DNA from: Sphingomonas sp. KR3-1
GTDB taxonomy: Bacteria; Pseudomonadota; Alphaproteobacteria; Sphingomonadales; Sphingomonadaceae
Assembly: GCF_040049295.1 (NCBI RefSeq)
Contig: NZ_JBDZDQ010000001.1
Location: forward strand, 1,550,001 to 1,614,000
Direction of reading: 5' to 3'
DNA: 64,000 nt
Notes under the pieces: generated by a model
Told to the model about the DNA's origin: nothing
Seen by the model: only the letters and a program-made list of their open reading frames with translations
The model's database searches: none
Position numbers and translations under genes: made by a program
Shown here: positions 29,252 to 38,700 of the stretch, piece by piece
Numbering within the stretch: position 1 is the stretch's first letter
Layout of the letters: the number at the start of each line of letters is the position of its first letter

Positions 29252-29325
29252 AGGGCAAGCCTGTGGCGGGTGCGGCGCGCAAAGGCAAGGCTTGCGTGAC
29301 CTAGCGTCCTGCGCAAAGAGGCCTC

Positions 29326-29610
29326 ATGTCCGACGAGACCCTCACTCGCTTCCGCCAGAGCATCGACAATATCGATGCCGCGCTCGTGTTCCTGCTCGCC
29401 GAGCGTTTCAAGGTCACGCAGGCGGTGGGGCGCTACAAGGCCGAGTCCGGCCTGCCGCCGGCCGATCCGGGCCGCGAGGACCGCCAGATCGCCCGGCTGC
29501 GCGAGCTTGCCAAGACCGCGGATCTCGACCCGGAATTTTCCGAGAAGTTCCTGCGCTTCATCATCGACGAGGTCATCCGCCACCACGAACAGCTGCGGGA
29601 CGAGAAATGA
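29326..29610 (+). CDS. Chorismate mutase, AroQ type
   Basis: A 94-residue all-helical AroQ-type chorismate mutase converting chorismate to prephenate for Phe/Tyr synthesis. Family residues: F-R-Q-S-I-D-N-I-D-A-A-L-V-F-L-L-A-E-R-F, then A-V-G-R-Y-K-A-E-S-G and the D-P-x-R-E-D-R-Q-I segment. Prephenate dehydratase (pheA) lies 16 kb away and lacks a mutase domain, so this free-standing enzyme could supply it. TGA overlaps the next gene (ATGA). Confidence 0.93.
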   Translation: MSDETLTRFRQSIDNIDAALVFLLAERFKVTQAVGRYKAESGLPPADPGREDRQIARLRELAKTADLDPEFSEKFLRFIIDEVIRHHEQLRDEK

Positions 29611-30308
29611 GGGGCAGGGCCGCCCTGCTGCTGCCGGCGCTGCTGCTGGCAGGATGCGGCGGCCAGCCGGTGCAGAAGCCCGCGCCCACGCCGAGCCCGA
29701 CCCCGTCGCCCACGGCCGATCCCGCCGCGCGCCTCGCCGCCGCGGTGAAGCGAGTCTATCCCGAGGGCCCGAACCAGGGGCCGATCACCTTCGACGACAA
29801 CAAGCTGATCGACACCGGCTTCGGCCCCGTGCTGGTCAGCCACGGCCATGTCCGCGACGCCGCCCATGCCGATTCGGGCGTGATCGCGGTCCATTATCTC
29901 CAGGCCGACGGCGCCGGCTTCACGCTGCGCCAGAGCTACGACAAGGCGGTCGAGATCGGCAGCATGGGCGACCTTGCCGAATGGTCGATCAACGACAAGT
30001 TCGCCGACCAGCCGGTGCTCTATGCCGAGGGTGGCGGCACCTGGCAGGGCTATACCTGCAGCTATACCAGCCTGGTCGAGCTGCTGCCCGAGGGGCCCAA
30101 GGAGATCGCGTCGTTCCAGTCGCTCTATGACGACAGTGGCGCTGCCGAGGACAAGCCCCAGTCGATCCGGGGCAAGATCACGACGATCCGCAAGGGCCAG
30201 GATTTCACCGTGAAATTCGAGGGAACCCGATCCTTCGCCGAACGATACATCTGGCGAGGCGGCAAGTACCAGCGCGAAGGCGGGGAAAGTCAGATTCCGA
30301 CCTGTTGA
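29607..30308 (+). CDS. Hypothetical lipoprotein
   Basis: A 233-residue protein with a lipoprotein signal (LLLAGC, Cys about 17) and a Pro/Thr/Ser-rich linker (APTPSPTPSPTAD). The rest contains two cysteines, T-C-S-Y and a terminal T-C, and no domain that I recognise. ATG overlaps the chorismate mutase stop, so it is probably cotranscribed. Envelope location is likely; function unknown. Confidence 0.82.
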   Translation: MRGRAALLLPALLLAGCGGQPVQKPAPTPSPTPSPTADPAARLAAAVKRVYPEGPNQGPITFDDNKLIDTGFGPVLVSHGHVRDAAHADSGVIAVHYLQADGAGFTLRQSYDKAVEIGSMGDLAEWSINDKFADQPVLYAEGGGTWQGYTCSYTSLVELLPEGPKEIASFQSLYDDSGAAEDKPQSIRGKITTIRKGQDFTVKFEGTRSFAERYIWRGGKYQREGGESQIPTC

Positions 30309-30318
30309 GGGGGTGCAT

Positions 30319-31440
30319 GTGGCGGCGGACGACGATTTCCTGATCTTCCGCCCCGACGATGTCGATCTCAGCCGTTCCCCCTTGCGTGGGAGCGTGGACG
30401 AGCCGACCTTCGTGCTCGGCGCCTTCAACCCCGGCTTCGCGCGGCTGCCGAACGGCAATATCCTGCTGATGGTCCGCGTCGCCGAGGCGCTGGCCAATCC
30501 GGTCGACGGCGACAGCGCCCGCGCGATCCGCTGGACGCGGGATGGCTATGTCCTGGATCGCCACCCGGTCGCCGGCATCGACATGGACGATCCGCGCCAG
30601 TTCGCGCTCAAGGACCGCAATCCGCGGCTGCTCGGCCTCACCTCGCTCTCCTGGCTGCTCCCCGTCGAGCTGAGCAAGGATGCGGGCCAGATCGTGAAGA
30701 TCCACTACGACAAGGCGATCCAGCCTTCGGCCAGCTTCATGGATTACGGCGTCGAGGATGCCCGGATCAGCCTGGTCGGCGGCAGCTGGTGGATGACCGT
30801 GTGCGGCGTCTCGGCCGAGCGCCACTGCACCGCGATGTACCATTCGGTGAACGGGCTCGACTACAAGCTGCTCGGCATCGTCCTCGACCACCAGAACAAG
30901 GACATGATCCTGTTCGAGGGCAAGCCGGGCGGCAGGTACATGGCGCTCACCCGCCCCTTGGGCGAAGTCTATTTCGCCTATCCCGAGGACAGCCCTTGGC
31001 TTGGCGGCCCGGCGATCAACATGGCGCAGTCGCCCGACGGGCTCCACTGGAAGCCGCTCGACACCCCCGGCATCCGCGCACGCAAGGGCACCAGCTCCAC
31101 CCAGCGGATCGGCGGCGGCAGCCAGCCGGTGCTGACGCCCGAGGGCTGGATGCTGATCTATCACGGCGTCGAGAAGCGGGACGCGGTCGGAATCTATCGC
31201 AGCTTCTGGGCGCTGCTCGACAAGGACGATCCGTCGCGCATCCTGCGCCAGGAGGATTCGGTGCCGCTGCTCGAAGCCAATCCCGCGCTCACCGATCCGA
31301 TCGCGCACCAGCTCTATCTGCCCACCCCCGTGGTGTTCACCACCGGGGTCGCCGACGCCGGCGACCATTATATCGTCGCGAGCGGAGAGGCCGATCTCGC
31401 ATGCCGCATCACCCGCGTTGCGAAGGAGCGGTTCAAGTGA
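30319..31440 (+). CDS. Glycoside hydrolase family 130 protein (mannoside phosphorylase type)
   Basis: A 373-residue five-bladed beta-propeller enzyme of family GH130, whose members phosphorolyse or hydrolyse beta-mannosides. Signatures: N-P-G-F-A-R-L-P-N-G-N-I-L-L-M-V-R-V-A-E, G-V-E-D-A-R-I-S with the conserved catalytic acid region, and Q-R-I-G-G-G-S-Q-P-V-L-T-P-E-G-W-M-L-I-Y-H-G. No signal peptide: cytoplasmic. GTG at 30319 is preferred over GTG at 30313 because GAGG lies 8 nt upstream of it. Overlaps the GH13 gene (GTGA). Linkage specificity cannot be read. Confidence 0.88.
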   Translation: MAADDDFLIFRPDDVDLSRSPLRGSVDEPTFVLGAFNPGFARLPNGNILLMVRVAEALANPVDGDSARAIRWTRDGYVLDRHPVAGIDMDDPRQFALKDRNPRLLGLTSLSWLLPVELSKDAGQIVKIHYDKAIQPSASFMDYGVEDARISLVGGSWWMTVCGVSAERHCTAMYHSVNGLDYKLLGIVLDHQNKDMILFEGKPGGRYMALTRPLGEVYFAYPEDSPWLGGPAINMAQSPDGLHWKPLDTPGIRARKGTSSTQRIGGGSQPVLTPEGWMLIYHGVEKRDAVGIYRSFWALLDKDDPSRILRQEDSVPLLEANPALTDPIAHQLYLPTPVVFTTGVADAGDHYIVASGEADLACRITRVAKERFK

Positions 31441-33002
31441 CCGAATGGTGGAAATCCGCCGTCATCTACCAGGTCTATCCGCGCTCCTTCCAGGATTCGA
31501 ACGGCGACGGCATAGGCGACCTCAAGGGCATCGAGAATCGCCTCGACGACCTCAAGGCATTGGGCGTGGACGCGATCTGGATCTCGCCGATCTTCCCCAG
31601 CCCGCAGGCGGATTTCGGTTATGACGTCGCCGATTATTGCGGGATTGATCCGCGCTTCGGCACGCTCGCCGATTTCGACGCGCTGCTCGCCGCGGCGCAC
31701 GAACGCGGCATCAAGCTGCTGCTCGACCTCGTCCCCAACCACAGCTCGGACCAGCATCCCTGGTTCGTCGAGAGCCGCGCCTCGCGCGACAATCCCAAGC
31801 GCGACTGGTATATCTGGCGCGATCCCAAGCCCGACGGCTCGCCGCCCAACAACTGGATCAGCGATTTCGGCGGCTCGGCCTGGGAATGGGACGAAGCCAC
31901 CGGCCAATATTATTACCACGCCTTCCTGAAGGAGCAGCCCGACCTCAACTGGCGCAACCCGGCGGTGCGCCAGGCGATGCTCGACGTGCTGCGCTTCTGG
32001 TTCGCGCGCGGGATCGACGGGTTCCGGATCGACGTGCTCTGGCACATGGTCAAGCATGCCGACCTGCCCGACAATCCGGCGAACGACGAATGGGCGCCGG
32101 GCCAGCCCGACTATACCCGCGTCCACCAGCTCCATTCGACCGACCAGCCCGAAGTCCACGGCATCGCCGGCGAGATGCGCATGATCGCCGACGACTATGG
32201 CGCCCGCGTCCTGATCGGCGAGATCTACCTGCCGGTGCCCCGCCTGGTCGGCTATTACGGCACGCAGGCGCAGCCGGGCGTCCATCTGCCCTTCAACTTC
32301 CAGCTGATCGGCGCCGACTGGAATGCCCGCGGTCTGGCGAAAATGATCGCGGACTATGAAGGCGCGCTCCCGCCGGGTGGCTGGCCCAATTGGGTGCTCG
32401 GCAATCACGATCGCCCGCGCATCGCCACCCGCGTCGGCCCGGCGCAGGCGCGCGTCGCGATGATGCTGCTCCTCACCCTGCGCGGCACGCCGACGCTCTA
32501 TTATGGCGACGAGATCGGCCTGGAGGACGTGGCGATCCCCGCCGGCCAGGTCCAGGACCCGCGCGAGCTGCGCGAGCCGGGCATCGGCATGGGTCGCGAT
32601 CCCGTCCGCACGCCGATGGCCTGGGATGCGAGCGCCCATGCCGGGTTCAGCCCCGCCGACCCCTGGCTGCCGCTCCACCCCGACTGGCTGACCCGCAATG
32701 TCGAGGCCCAGCGCGGCGATCCCGCCTCGATGTGGCGGCTCACCCAGAAGCTGCTGTTCCTGCGCCACGAACACCCGGCGCTCGCGCTCGGCGACTATCA
32801 CCCGGTCGACGCGGATGGCGACCTGCTCGCCTATGAACGGCGCCACGAGCATGACCGGCTGCTGATCGTGCTCAACCTCGGCGACACGCCCCAGGGCTTC
32901 GCCATCCCCGAATGGGCGGAGAGCCTGACCGTCCTCGCCTCCGCGCGCGGCGGCACCGACCCCGCGCTGCTCTCCCCGAACGAAGGCTATATTCTCGGAT
33001 GA
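31437..33002 (+). CDS. GH13 alpha-glucosidase
   Basis: A 521-residue GH13 enzyme of the oligo-1,6-glucosidase/alpha-glucosidase group, hydrolysing alpha-glucosidic bonds in the cytoplasm. Conserved regions: D-L-V-P-N-H-S-S (I), G-F-R-I-D-V-L-W with nucleophile Asp (II), L-I-G-E-I-Y-L with acid Glu (III), L-G-N-H-D-R-P-R (IV). Begins V-T-E-W-W-K-S-A-V-I-Y-Q-V-Y-P-R-S-F as in this group. GTG start overlaps the GH130 stop; its TGA overlaps the glycosyltransferase ATG. Could also work as a transglucosidase. Confidence 0.94.
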   Translation: MTEWWKSAVIYQVYPRSFQDSNGDGIGDLKGIENRLDDLKALGVDAIWISPIFPSPQADFGYDVADYCGIDPRFGTLADFDALLAAAHERGIKLLLDLVPNHSSDQHPWFVESRASRDNPKRDWYIWRDPKPDGSPPNNWISDFGGSAWEWDEATGQYYYHAFLKEQPDLNWRNPAVRQAMLDVLRFWFARGIDGFRIDVLWHMVKHADLPDNPANDEWAPGQPDYTRVHQLHSTDQPEVHGIAGEMRMIADDYGARVLIGEIYLPVPRLVGYYGTQAQPGVHLPFNFQLIGADWNARGLAKMIADYEGALPPGGWPNWVLGNHDRPRIATRVGPAQARVAMMLLLTLRGTPTLYYGDEIGLEDVAIPAGQVQDPRELREPGIGMGRDPVRTPMAWDASAHAGFSPADPWLPLHPDWLTRNVEAQRGDPASMWRLTQKLLFLRHEHPALALGDYHPVDADGDLLAYERRHEHDRLLIVLNLGDTPQGFAIPEWAESLTVLASARGGTDPALLSPNEGYILG

Positions 33003-34003
33003 AGATCGCCATGCTGGCGCCGATCGCGTGGCGCACGCCGCCGCGCCACTATGGCCCGTGGGAGCTGGTCACCAGCCTGCTGACCGAGGCGCTGGTCGCC
33101 CGCGGCATCGACGTCACCTTGTTCGCCACGCGCGATTCGATCACCGCCGGCACGCTCGATGGCGTGGTGCCCGCGGGCTATGAGGAAGACCCCTCGATCG
33201 ATGCCAAGGTCTGGGAATATGCCCACCAGTCGCACCTCTTCTCCCGCGCCGGCGACTTCGACCTGATCCACAACCAGGCCGATTTCCCCGCCCACGCCTA
33301 TGCCCCGCTGATCGACACGCCGATGGTGACGACGATCCACGGCTTCTCGTCGAACCGCATCCTGCCGATGTACAAGCCGTTCGAGGACCGGGTGCACTAT
33401 GTCGCGATCAGCGCGGCGGACCGGCATCCGTCGCTCCGATACGCCGCGACGATCCACCACGGCATCCGGCTCGACGAATTCCCGTTCGAGGCGGAGGGCG
33501 GCGAGGACCTGCTGTTCTTTGGCCGCATGCACCCGGACAAGGGCGCGGCCGAGGCGATCGAAGTCGCGCGCGCGACCGGGCGCCGGCTCAACCTCTATGG
33601 CATCATCCAGGACCAGGGCTATTTCGACCGCGAAGTCGCGCCCTGGCTGGACGAGCGCATCGTCTATCACGGCCCGGTCGGCGGCGCGGAGCGGCTGCGG
33701 GCGCTCGGCAAGGCGCAGGCATTGCTCCACCTGATCAATTTCGACGAGCCCTTCGGCCTGTCGGTGATCGAGGCGATGGCCTGCGGCACCCCGGTGATCG
33801 CGATCGACCGCGGCTCGATGCCCGAACTGATCACGCCGGAGACCGGGCTGCTGGTCGATTCGGTCGGCGGCGCGATCGCCGCGCTCGGGCAAGTCGAGGG
33901 CATCGACCGGGCGGCATGCCGCGCGCGGGTCGCCGCCCACTTCTCGGTCGAGGCAATGGCCGAGAAGTATATCCAGCTCTACCGGACAATCCTCGGCACT
34001 TAG
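32999..34003 (+). CDS. Glycosyltransferase family 4 protein
   Basis: A 334-residue GT-B fold enzyme. The N-terminal half has M-K-I-A-M-L-A-P-I-A-W-R-T-P-P-R-H-Y-G-P-W-E, typical of GT4 proteins acting near sugar-nucleotide metabolism; the C-terminal half has F-F-G-R-M-H-P-D-K-G and the donor-binding F-D-E-P-F-G-L-S-V-I-E-A-M-A-C-G-T-P-V (EX7E). No membrane segments. Start overlaps the GH13 stop. Together with GH130 and GH13 it could build and recycle an intracellular oligosaccharide, an inference from context. Confidence 0.9.
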   Translation: MKIAMLAPIAWRTPPRHYGPWELVTSLLTEALVARGIDVTLFATRDSITAGTLDGVVPAGYEEDPSIDAKVWEYAHQSHLFSRAGDFDLIHNQADFPAHAYAPLIDTPMVTTIHGFSSNRILPMYKPFEDRVHYVAISAADRHPSLRYAATIHHGIRLDEFPFEAEGGEDLLFFGRMHPDKGAAEAIEVARATGRRLNLYGIIQDQGYFDREVAPWLDERIVYHGPVGGAERLRALGKAQALLHLINFDEPFGLSVIEAMACGTPVIAIDRGSMPELITPETGLLVDSVGGAIAALGQVEGIDRAACRARVAAHFSVEAMAEKYIQLYRTILGT

Positions 34004-34026
34004 TTCCCCGGCGAAAGCCGGGGAAC
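34003..34026. terminator. Hairpin between convergent genes
   Basis: A perfect 10-bp stem GTTCCCCGGC / GCCGGGGAAC with a GAAA tetraloop, starting in the stop codon of the glycosyltransferase gene and ending 13 nt before the convergent desulfhydrase stop. There is no T tract, but it can act from both sides. Confidence 0.65.
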
Positions 34027-34039
34027 AGCCCCTCAGAAG

Positions 34040-35035
34040 TCACGCAAACGCCGGCTGATACGCGTACAGCCCGGGCGTCCCGCCGGTCATCACGAACAGC
34101 ACATCGCCGGTGAGCGACCCGTCCCGCAGCCCCGCCAGCACGCCGGCGAACGCCTTGCCGCTATAGACCGGGTCGACCAGCAGCCCCTCGGCCCGCGCCA
34201 TCAGCCGAACGGCGGCGAGCATCGCCTCGGTCGGAATCCCGTATGCCGCCCCGCGCTGCGACCCGTCGATGCGGACCTGTTCGGGCCGTATCTCCCAGCC
34301 GCCGAGCAGCGCGAAGACCTGGTGCGCAAGCGCCAGCGTGCCGTGCTCCGCAGCCTCCAGCTCGGCAAGCACGGTGAAGGACAGCACGCGCTGCGGGTCG
34401 TCCTCGGCGACGGCCATGCCGGCCACGAGCCCTGCATGCGTGCCATGGCTGCCATTGGCGACGACGATCGTCTCGAAGCGCAGGCCAAGTTCGGCTTCCT
34501 GCATCCGGATCTCGGCGGCGCAGGCGGCATCGCCCAGCGCGCCCACCGGCGAGGAGCCGCCCGCGCCGACCACATAGGCCTTGCGGCCCTCCGCACGCAG
34601 CGCATCGGCACGGAGATAGGCCGCGGTGAGCGCGTTGGCGTCGCGTGGCAGATGATGCACCGTGGCGCCGAACAGCTCGTCGAGCAGCTGGTTGCCATTG
34701 TGCAGATAGCTCGGGTCCTCGCGCGGCACCGTGTCGGTCAGCATCAGCTCGGCCTTGAGGCCCATCCGCGCCGCCGCCGCCGCGCTGAGCCGCGCATGGT
34801 TGGATTGCCGCGCGCCGGTGGTGATGAACGTGTCGCAGCCCTGGTCGAGCGCTGCGCCGAGCAGGAACTCGAGCTTGCGCAGCTTGTTGCCGCCGCCGCC
34901 CAACCCCATCAGGTCGTCGCGCTTCACGAACAGTCGCGCGCCCGTCAGCCCCAGCGTCGCCTCGACTCGCTCCAGCCGCTGGATCGGCGTCGGCGCGTCG
35001 AACAGCGGGATGCGGGGGAAATCGCGCCGGCCCAT
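34040..35035 (-). CDS. D-cysteine desulfhydrase / ACC deaminase family PLP enzyme
   Basis: A 331-residue fold-type II PLP enzyme. Family signs: F-V-K-R-D-D-L-M-G-L-G-G-G-G-N-K-L-R-K-L-E (PLP lysine in N-K), T-G-A-R-Q-S-N-H-A-R, G-G-S-S-P-V-G-A-L-G and late M-T-G-G-T-P-G. This matches D-cysteine desulfhydrase (releasing pyruvate, H2S and ammonia); ACC deaminases are close and cannot be excluded. ATG at 35035 overlaps the TAA of the small upstream gene (TAATG). Confidence 0.9.
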   Translation of the reverse strand: MGRRDFPRIPLFDAPTPIQRLERVEATLGLTGARLFVKRDDLMGLGGGGNKLRKLEFLLGAALDQGCDTFITTGARQSNHARLSAAAAARMGLKAELMLTDTVPREDPSYLHNGNQLLDELFGATVHHLPRDANALTAAYLRADALRAEGRKAYVVGAGGSSPVGALGDAACAAEIRMQEAELGLRFETIVVANGSHGTHAGLVAGMAVAEDDPQRVLSFTVLAELEAAEHGTLALAHQVFALLGGWEIRPEQVRIDGSQRGAAYGIPTEAMLAAVRLMARAEGLLVDPVYSGKAFAGVLAGLRDGSLTGDVLFVMTGGTPGLYAYQPAFA

Positions 35036-35181
35036 TATCCCAGCCAGAGTGCCAGGACCAGGCAGAGCGGAAGCACCGCCACCACACAGAAAATCGCCGC
35101 GAGCCACGCGGCGCCAAGGCCGTGGCGCCTGCGTACCCATCCGACGGACCATTCGGTGAAGTCGATGAAAGCCTGATCCAT
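35035..35181 (-). CDS. Small single-pass membrane protein
   Basis: A 48-residue frame: MDQAFIDFTEWSVGWVRRRHG, then a hydrophobic helix of about 23 residues (LGAAWLAAIFCVVAVLPLCLVLALW). The start at 35181 and a stop that overlaps the desulfhydrase ATG (TAATG) suggest a real, translationally coupled gene. Not recognised; it may be an anchor or a regulator of its partner, for which there is no direct sign. Confidence 0.6.
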   Translation of the reverse strand: MDQAFIDFTEWSVGWVRRRHGLGAAWLAAIFCVVAVLPLCLVLALWLG

Positions 35182-35185
35182 CCCG

Positions 35186-35257
35186 CTATCCCGACGTCCC
35201 CCGGATCGACGTCGTCGCGTCGAATAGCGCAATGCGGGGGAATGCGTCGAGCGGCAT
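35186..35257 (-). pseudogene. Short frame resembling the N-terminus of the adjacent desulfhydrase
   Basis: A 23-codon frame, MPLDAFPRIALFDATTSIRG and three more residues, coupled by TGATG to the preceding gene. FPRIALFDATTSI aligns with FPRIPLFDAPTPI at the start of the D-cysteine desulfhydrase family enzyme encoded 150 bp downstream on the same strand. It looks like a partial duplication of that gene's 5' end, separated from the intact copy by the small membrane protein gene. Confidence 0.5.
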
Positions 35258-35730
35258 CAGAGCGCCGGCTTGCAGCCGCGCGACTGGTAGACCCCGCGCA
35301 GGAAACCGCGCCGCGCGAAGCCCGCTGCGAGGGCGGCCTCGAGCGCGCGCTGCGCCGATGCCGCGCCGCTCACTTCGCGCACCAGCCCGCGAAATGGCAC
35401 GATCAGCCCGGCCACGGTATCCCCGGTGACCTTGAGCTTGCGGCTTTTCGCCGGATCGCTGTCCGCCACGAAATCGGGCCCGAGCGCCTTGCTCAGCTCG
35501 TCGAACGCGCCGCGAATGTCCGCGCATTTCCGCAGGCCGGACAGGCTGTAGGGATTCTTCGCCGCGCGCGCGAGCACCGGCGGGATCCTGGTCTTCACCA
35601 CGCCGACATCCTTGGCCGGCTGCGCGGCGATATCCTCGGCCTGCTTGCTCGTCGATTGCGGCTTGTCCTGCGCCGCGGCAGGACTGGCGAACATCGCCAG
35701 GGCGAGCCCGATCCAGAGACTCGATCGCAT
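35257..35730 (-). CDS. Exported hypothetical protein
   Basis: A 157-residue protein with a signal peptide (about 1-21, …SPAAA). The mature part has a Ser/Gln/Lys-rich stretch, then K-N-P-Y-S-L-S-G-L-R-K-C-A-D-I-R-G-A-F-D-E-L and a late R-G-C-K-P-A-L end; the two cysteines may pair in the periplasm. Not recognised. It lies 39 bp downstream of smc and may be read from the same transcript. Confidence 0.78.
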   Translation of the reverse strand: MRSSLWIGLALAMFASPAAAQDKPQSTSKQAEDIAAQPAKDVGVVKTRIPPVLARAAKNPYSLSGLRKCADIRGAFDELSKALGPDFVADSDPAKSRKLKVTGDTVAGLIVPFRGLVREVSGAASAQRALEAALAAGFARRGFLRGVYQSRGCKPAL

Positions 35731-35769
35731 GCGCTTCCTCCTGTTGCCCGCCGGAGCAAGCGTGCGCGC

Positions 35770-38700
35770 TTATTCCGCCGCCAGCAAGCTTTCGGCCCCG
35801 CCCAGGTCCACCGACACCAGCCGGCTCACCCCGCGTTCGACCATCGTCACGCCGAACAGCCGGTGCATGCGGCTCATCGTCGCGGCATTGTGGGTGACGA
35901 TCAGGTAGCGCGTCGCAGTCTCTTCGGTCATCCGCTCGAGCAGGTCGCAGAAGCGATCGATATTGGCGTCGTCGAGCGGCGCGTCGACTTCGTCGAGCAC
36001 GCAGATCGGCGCAGGGTTGGTCAGAAACAGCGCGAAGATCAGCGCCACGGCCGTAAGCGCCTGCTCGCCGCCCGAAAGCAGGGTCAGTGACTGGAGCTTC
36101 TTGCCCGGCGGCTGCGCCATGATCTCGAGCCCGGCCTCGAGCGGATCGTCCGAATCGACCAGCTCGAGATGGGCCTGGCCGCCGTTGAACAGCGTCGAGA
36201 ACAGCCGCCGGAAATGCTGGTCGACCGCCTCGAACGCACTCAGCAATCGTTGGCGCCCCTCGCGGTTGAGCGTGCCGATCGAGCCGCGCAGCTGGTTCAC
36301 CGCCTGGTGGAGCTCGTCGCGCTCGGCGGCATTGCTGGTGAAGGCGGCCTCGAGCTCGGCCAGCTCGGTCTCGGCGACGAGGTTGACCGGCCCGATCCGC
36401 TCGCGCTCGGCATTCAGCCGCTCGTGCCCGGTCGATTCCTCCTCGGGAGAACGCACCGTCGCTTCGTCAAAGCCGGCCTTTTGCGGCAGGATCGGTGGCG
36501 GGCATTCGAAGCGCTCGCCCGAGATGCGGCCCATCTCGATGCGGCGCATCTCCTGGTTCTCGGCGCGGGCAGCAGCGCCGGCGCGCGCCTCGCGGGCCTG
36601 CGCCAGGATCTCGTTGGCGGCGCGCACCGCGCCTTCGGTCTCGCGCACCGCCATCTCGGCTTCGCGCTCGGCGGCTTGGGCAGTGGCGCTCTCGACGCGC
36701 GCCTTCTCGGTCGCCGCCTCGGCCTCGGCGAGCTGCGCCTCGAGCTGGGCGGGCTTGCCGGCAAGCGCTTCGCTCTCCTCGGCGAGCTGGACCGCGCGCT
36801 TCTCCATGTCCGCCGCGCGCCGCGCCGCCTCGCCGGCACGCGACTTCCAGCCCTTGGCCTCGGCGCCCGCCGCCGCATGCCGTTCGCGCGCGGCAGCGAT
36901 CTCGCGCTCGAGCGTGCCGCGCTCGGCGCGGGCGGAGGCGGAGGCGGCGCGCTTGGTCTCGGCGTCCAGCGACAGCGCCTGGACGCGCGCGCGCGTCTCG
37001 GTGCCGTCAGGAAGTGCCGCCTTCGCCGCTTCGGCACGGTTAAGCTCGGTCGCCGCCTCGTCCTGCTCGGCCGCGACCCGGCGGATGCGCGTATCGAGAT
37101 CGGCGCGCTGCGAATCGAGGCGCTCGAGCTGTGCCGTCGCGCGGTCCTCGGCGCGGCCGGCGTCGCGGCCGGCTTCCTCGGCATGCGCGAGCACGCGGCG
37201 GCAATCGCCCGCCGCGCGCCGCGCTTCGGCGATATTCTCCTCGATCCGCGCCAGCTCGGCATCGGCGCTCTCGACCGCGCGCAGCGCCGCCGGCCGCGCC
37301 TTCTCGATCGCGACCAGCCGGTTGATCCGCACCAGCCGCTCGGCGGCCGCCGCGCCGCCGGACCTGGCGACATAGCCGTCCCAGCGCCGCAGCACGCCCG
37401 CCAGCGTCACCAGCCGCTGCCCGACCGCGAGCGCCTGGCCCGTATCCTCCTCCGCGACCAGCACCTGCGCGAGCCGGCGCGACAGCCCTGCCGGCGCCCG
37501 GACATGCGCGCCCAACGGCGACGTCCCTGCCGGCGCACGCGGATCGCCGGCCTGCGGCTCGGCCCCGGCCCAGTAACGCTCGGCGCTGGTGTCGAGCCCG
37601 GCCTCGAGATCGTCGCCCAGCGCCGCGGCCAGCGCGCGCTCATAGCCGGCGTCGACCTGCAGCTTGTCGAGCAGCCGGTCCTTGTCGGACGGGCGCGTCG
37701 CCTTGACCAGCGCGGCCGATTCGCTGTCGAGCTGGGCGAGCTCGGCATGCGCGCCGGCGCGCTTGGCCTGGGCGTGGTTGCGCGCCTCGACGCCGGCGCG
37801 TTCCTCGGCATCGGCGCGGGCCATCCCGGTGCGCGCGCTCTCGGCCTGGCGCAGCGCCTGGGCACGCGCTTCCGCCGCGCGGACCTTCTCGGCCTTGAGC
37901 GGCTCGGGATCGGGCAGCGCCTTGAGCTCGGCATCGATCCGCGCGCGGTCGCGCTCCGATCGCTCGGCCCGGGTCCGCGCCGCCGCCAGCGCAGCCTCGG
38001 CAACGCGCGCTTCCGCAGCCTCGGTCGCCTGCGCCGCCAGCGCCTGGGCCAGCGCGACCTCGGCATCGCGCGCGGCGCGCTCGGCCTCGGCGAGCGCCGC
38101 GTCGAGATGCGGCATCCGCGCGCTGGTCTCGGCGATCCGCCTGTCGAGCGCCTTGCCTTCCTCGTCGAGCCGGGCCAGCGCCTCGGCGGCGTCGCGGGCC
38201 AGCGCGCCTTCGCGGCCGCGATCCTCTTCGAGACGTCGCACCGATTCCTGCACCTCGGCAATCCGCCGCTCGACCGCCGCCTTGTCCGCGCGCAGCGTCG
38301 CGAGCCCGTGCATCGCCTCGGTCGCCTTGTCGCGCACCGCCAGCGCCGCGGCGCGCAGTGTCGCGAGCGTCTCGGCCGCCGCCTGCTGCACCGCCACTGC
38401 CGCATCATATGCCTGGCTCCGCGTCGAGACCAGGATCTCGGCCGCCACCGCTTCCTTCTTGGCCGCGTCCGCCGCTGCCGCCGCATCGCGCCAGCGCGCG
38501 AAGATCATCCGCGCTTCCGCCACGCGGATCTTGTCGGATAGCTCGCGGTAGCGCTCGGCCTGGCGCGCCTGGCGCTTCAATTGCGCGGCGCGCGTCTCCT
38601 GGTCGCCGATCACTTCGTCGAGCCGGGTCAGGTTCGCCTCGGTCGCGCGCAGCCGCTGCTCGGCGTCCTTGCGGCGCACATGCAGGCCGGCGATCCCCGC

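Noticed and set aside
36169..38541. Long open frame antisense to smc
   Set aside because: The smc frame has all SMC motifs; the antisense product is low-complexity Arg/Leu/Gly/Ala.
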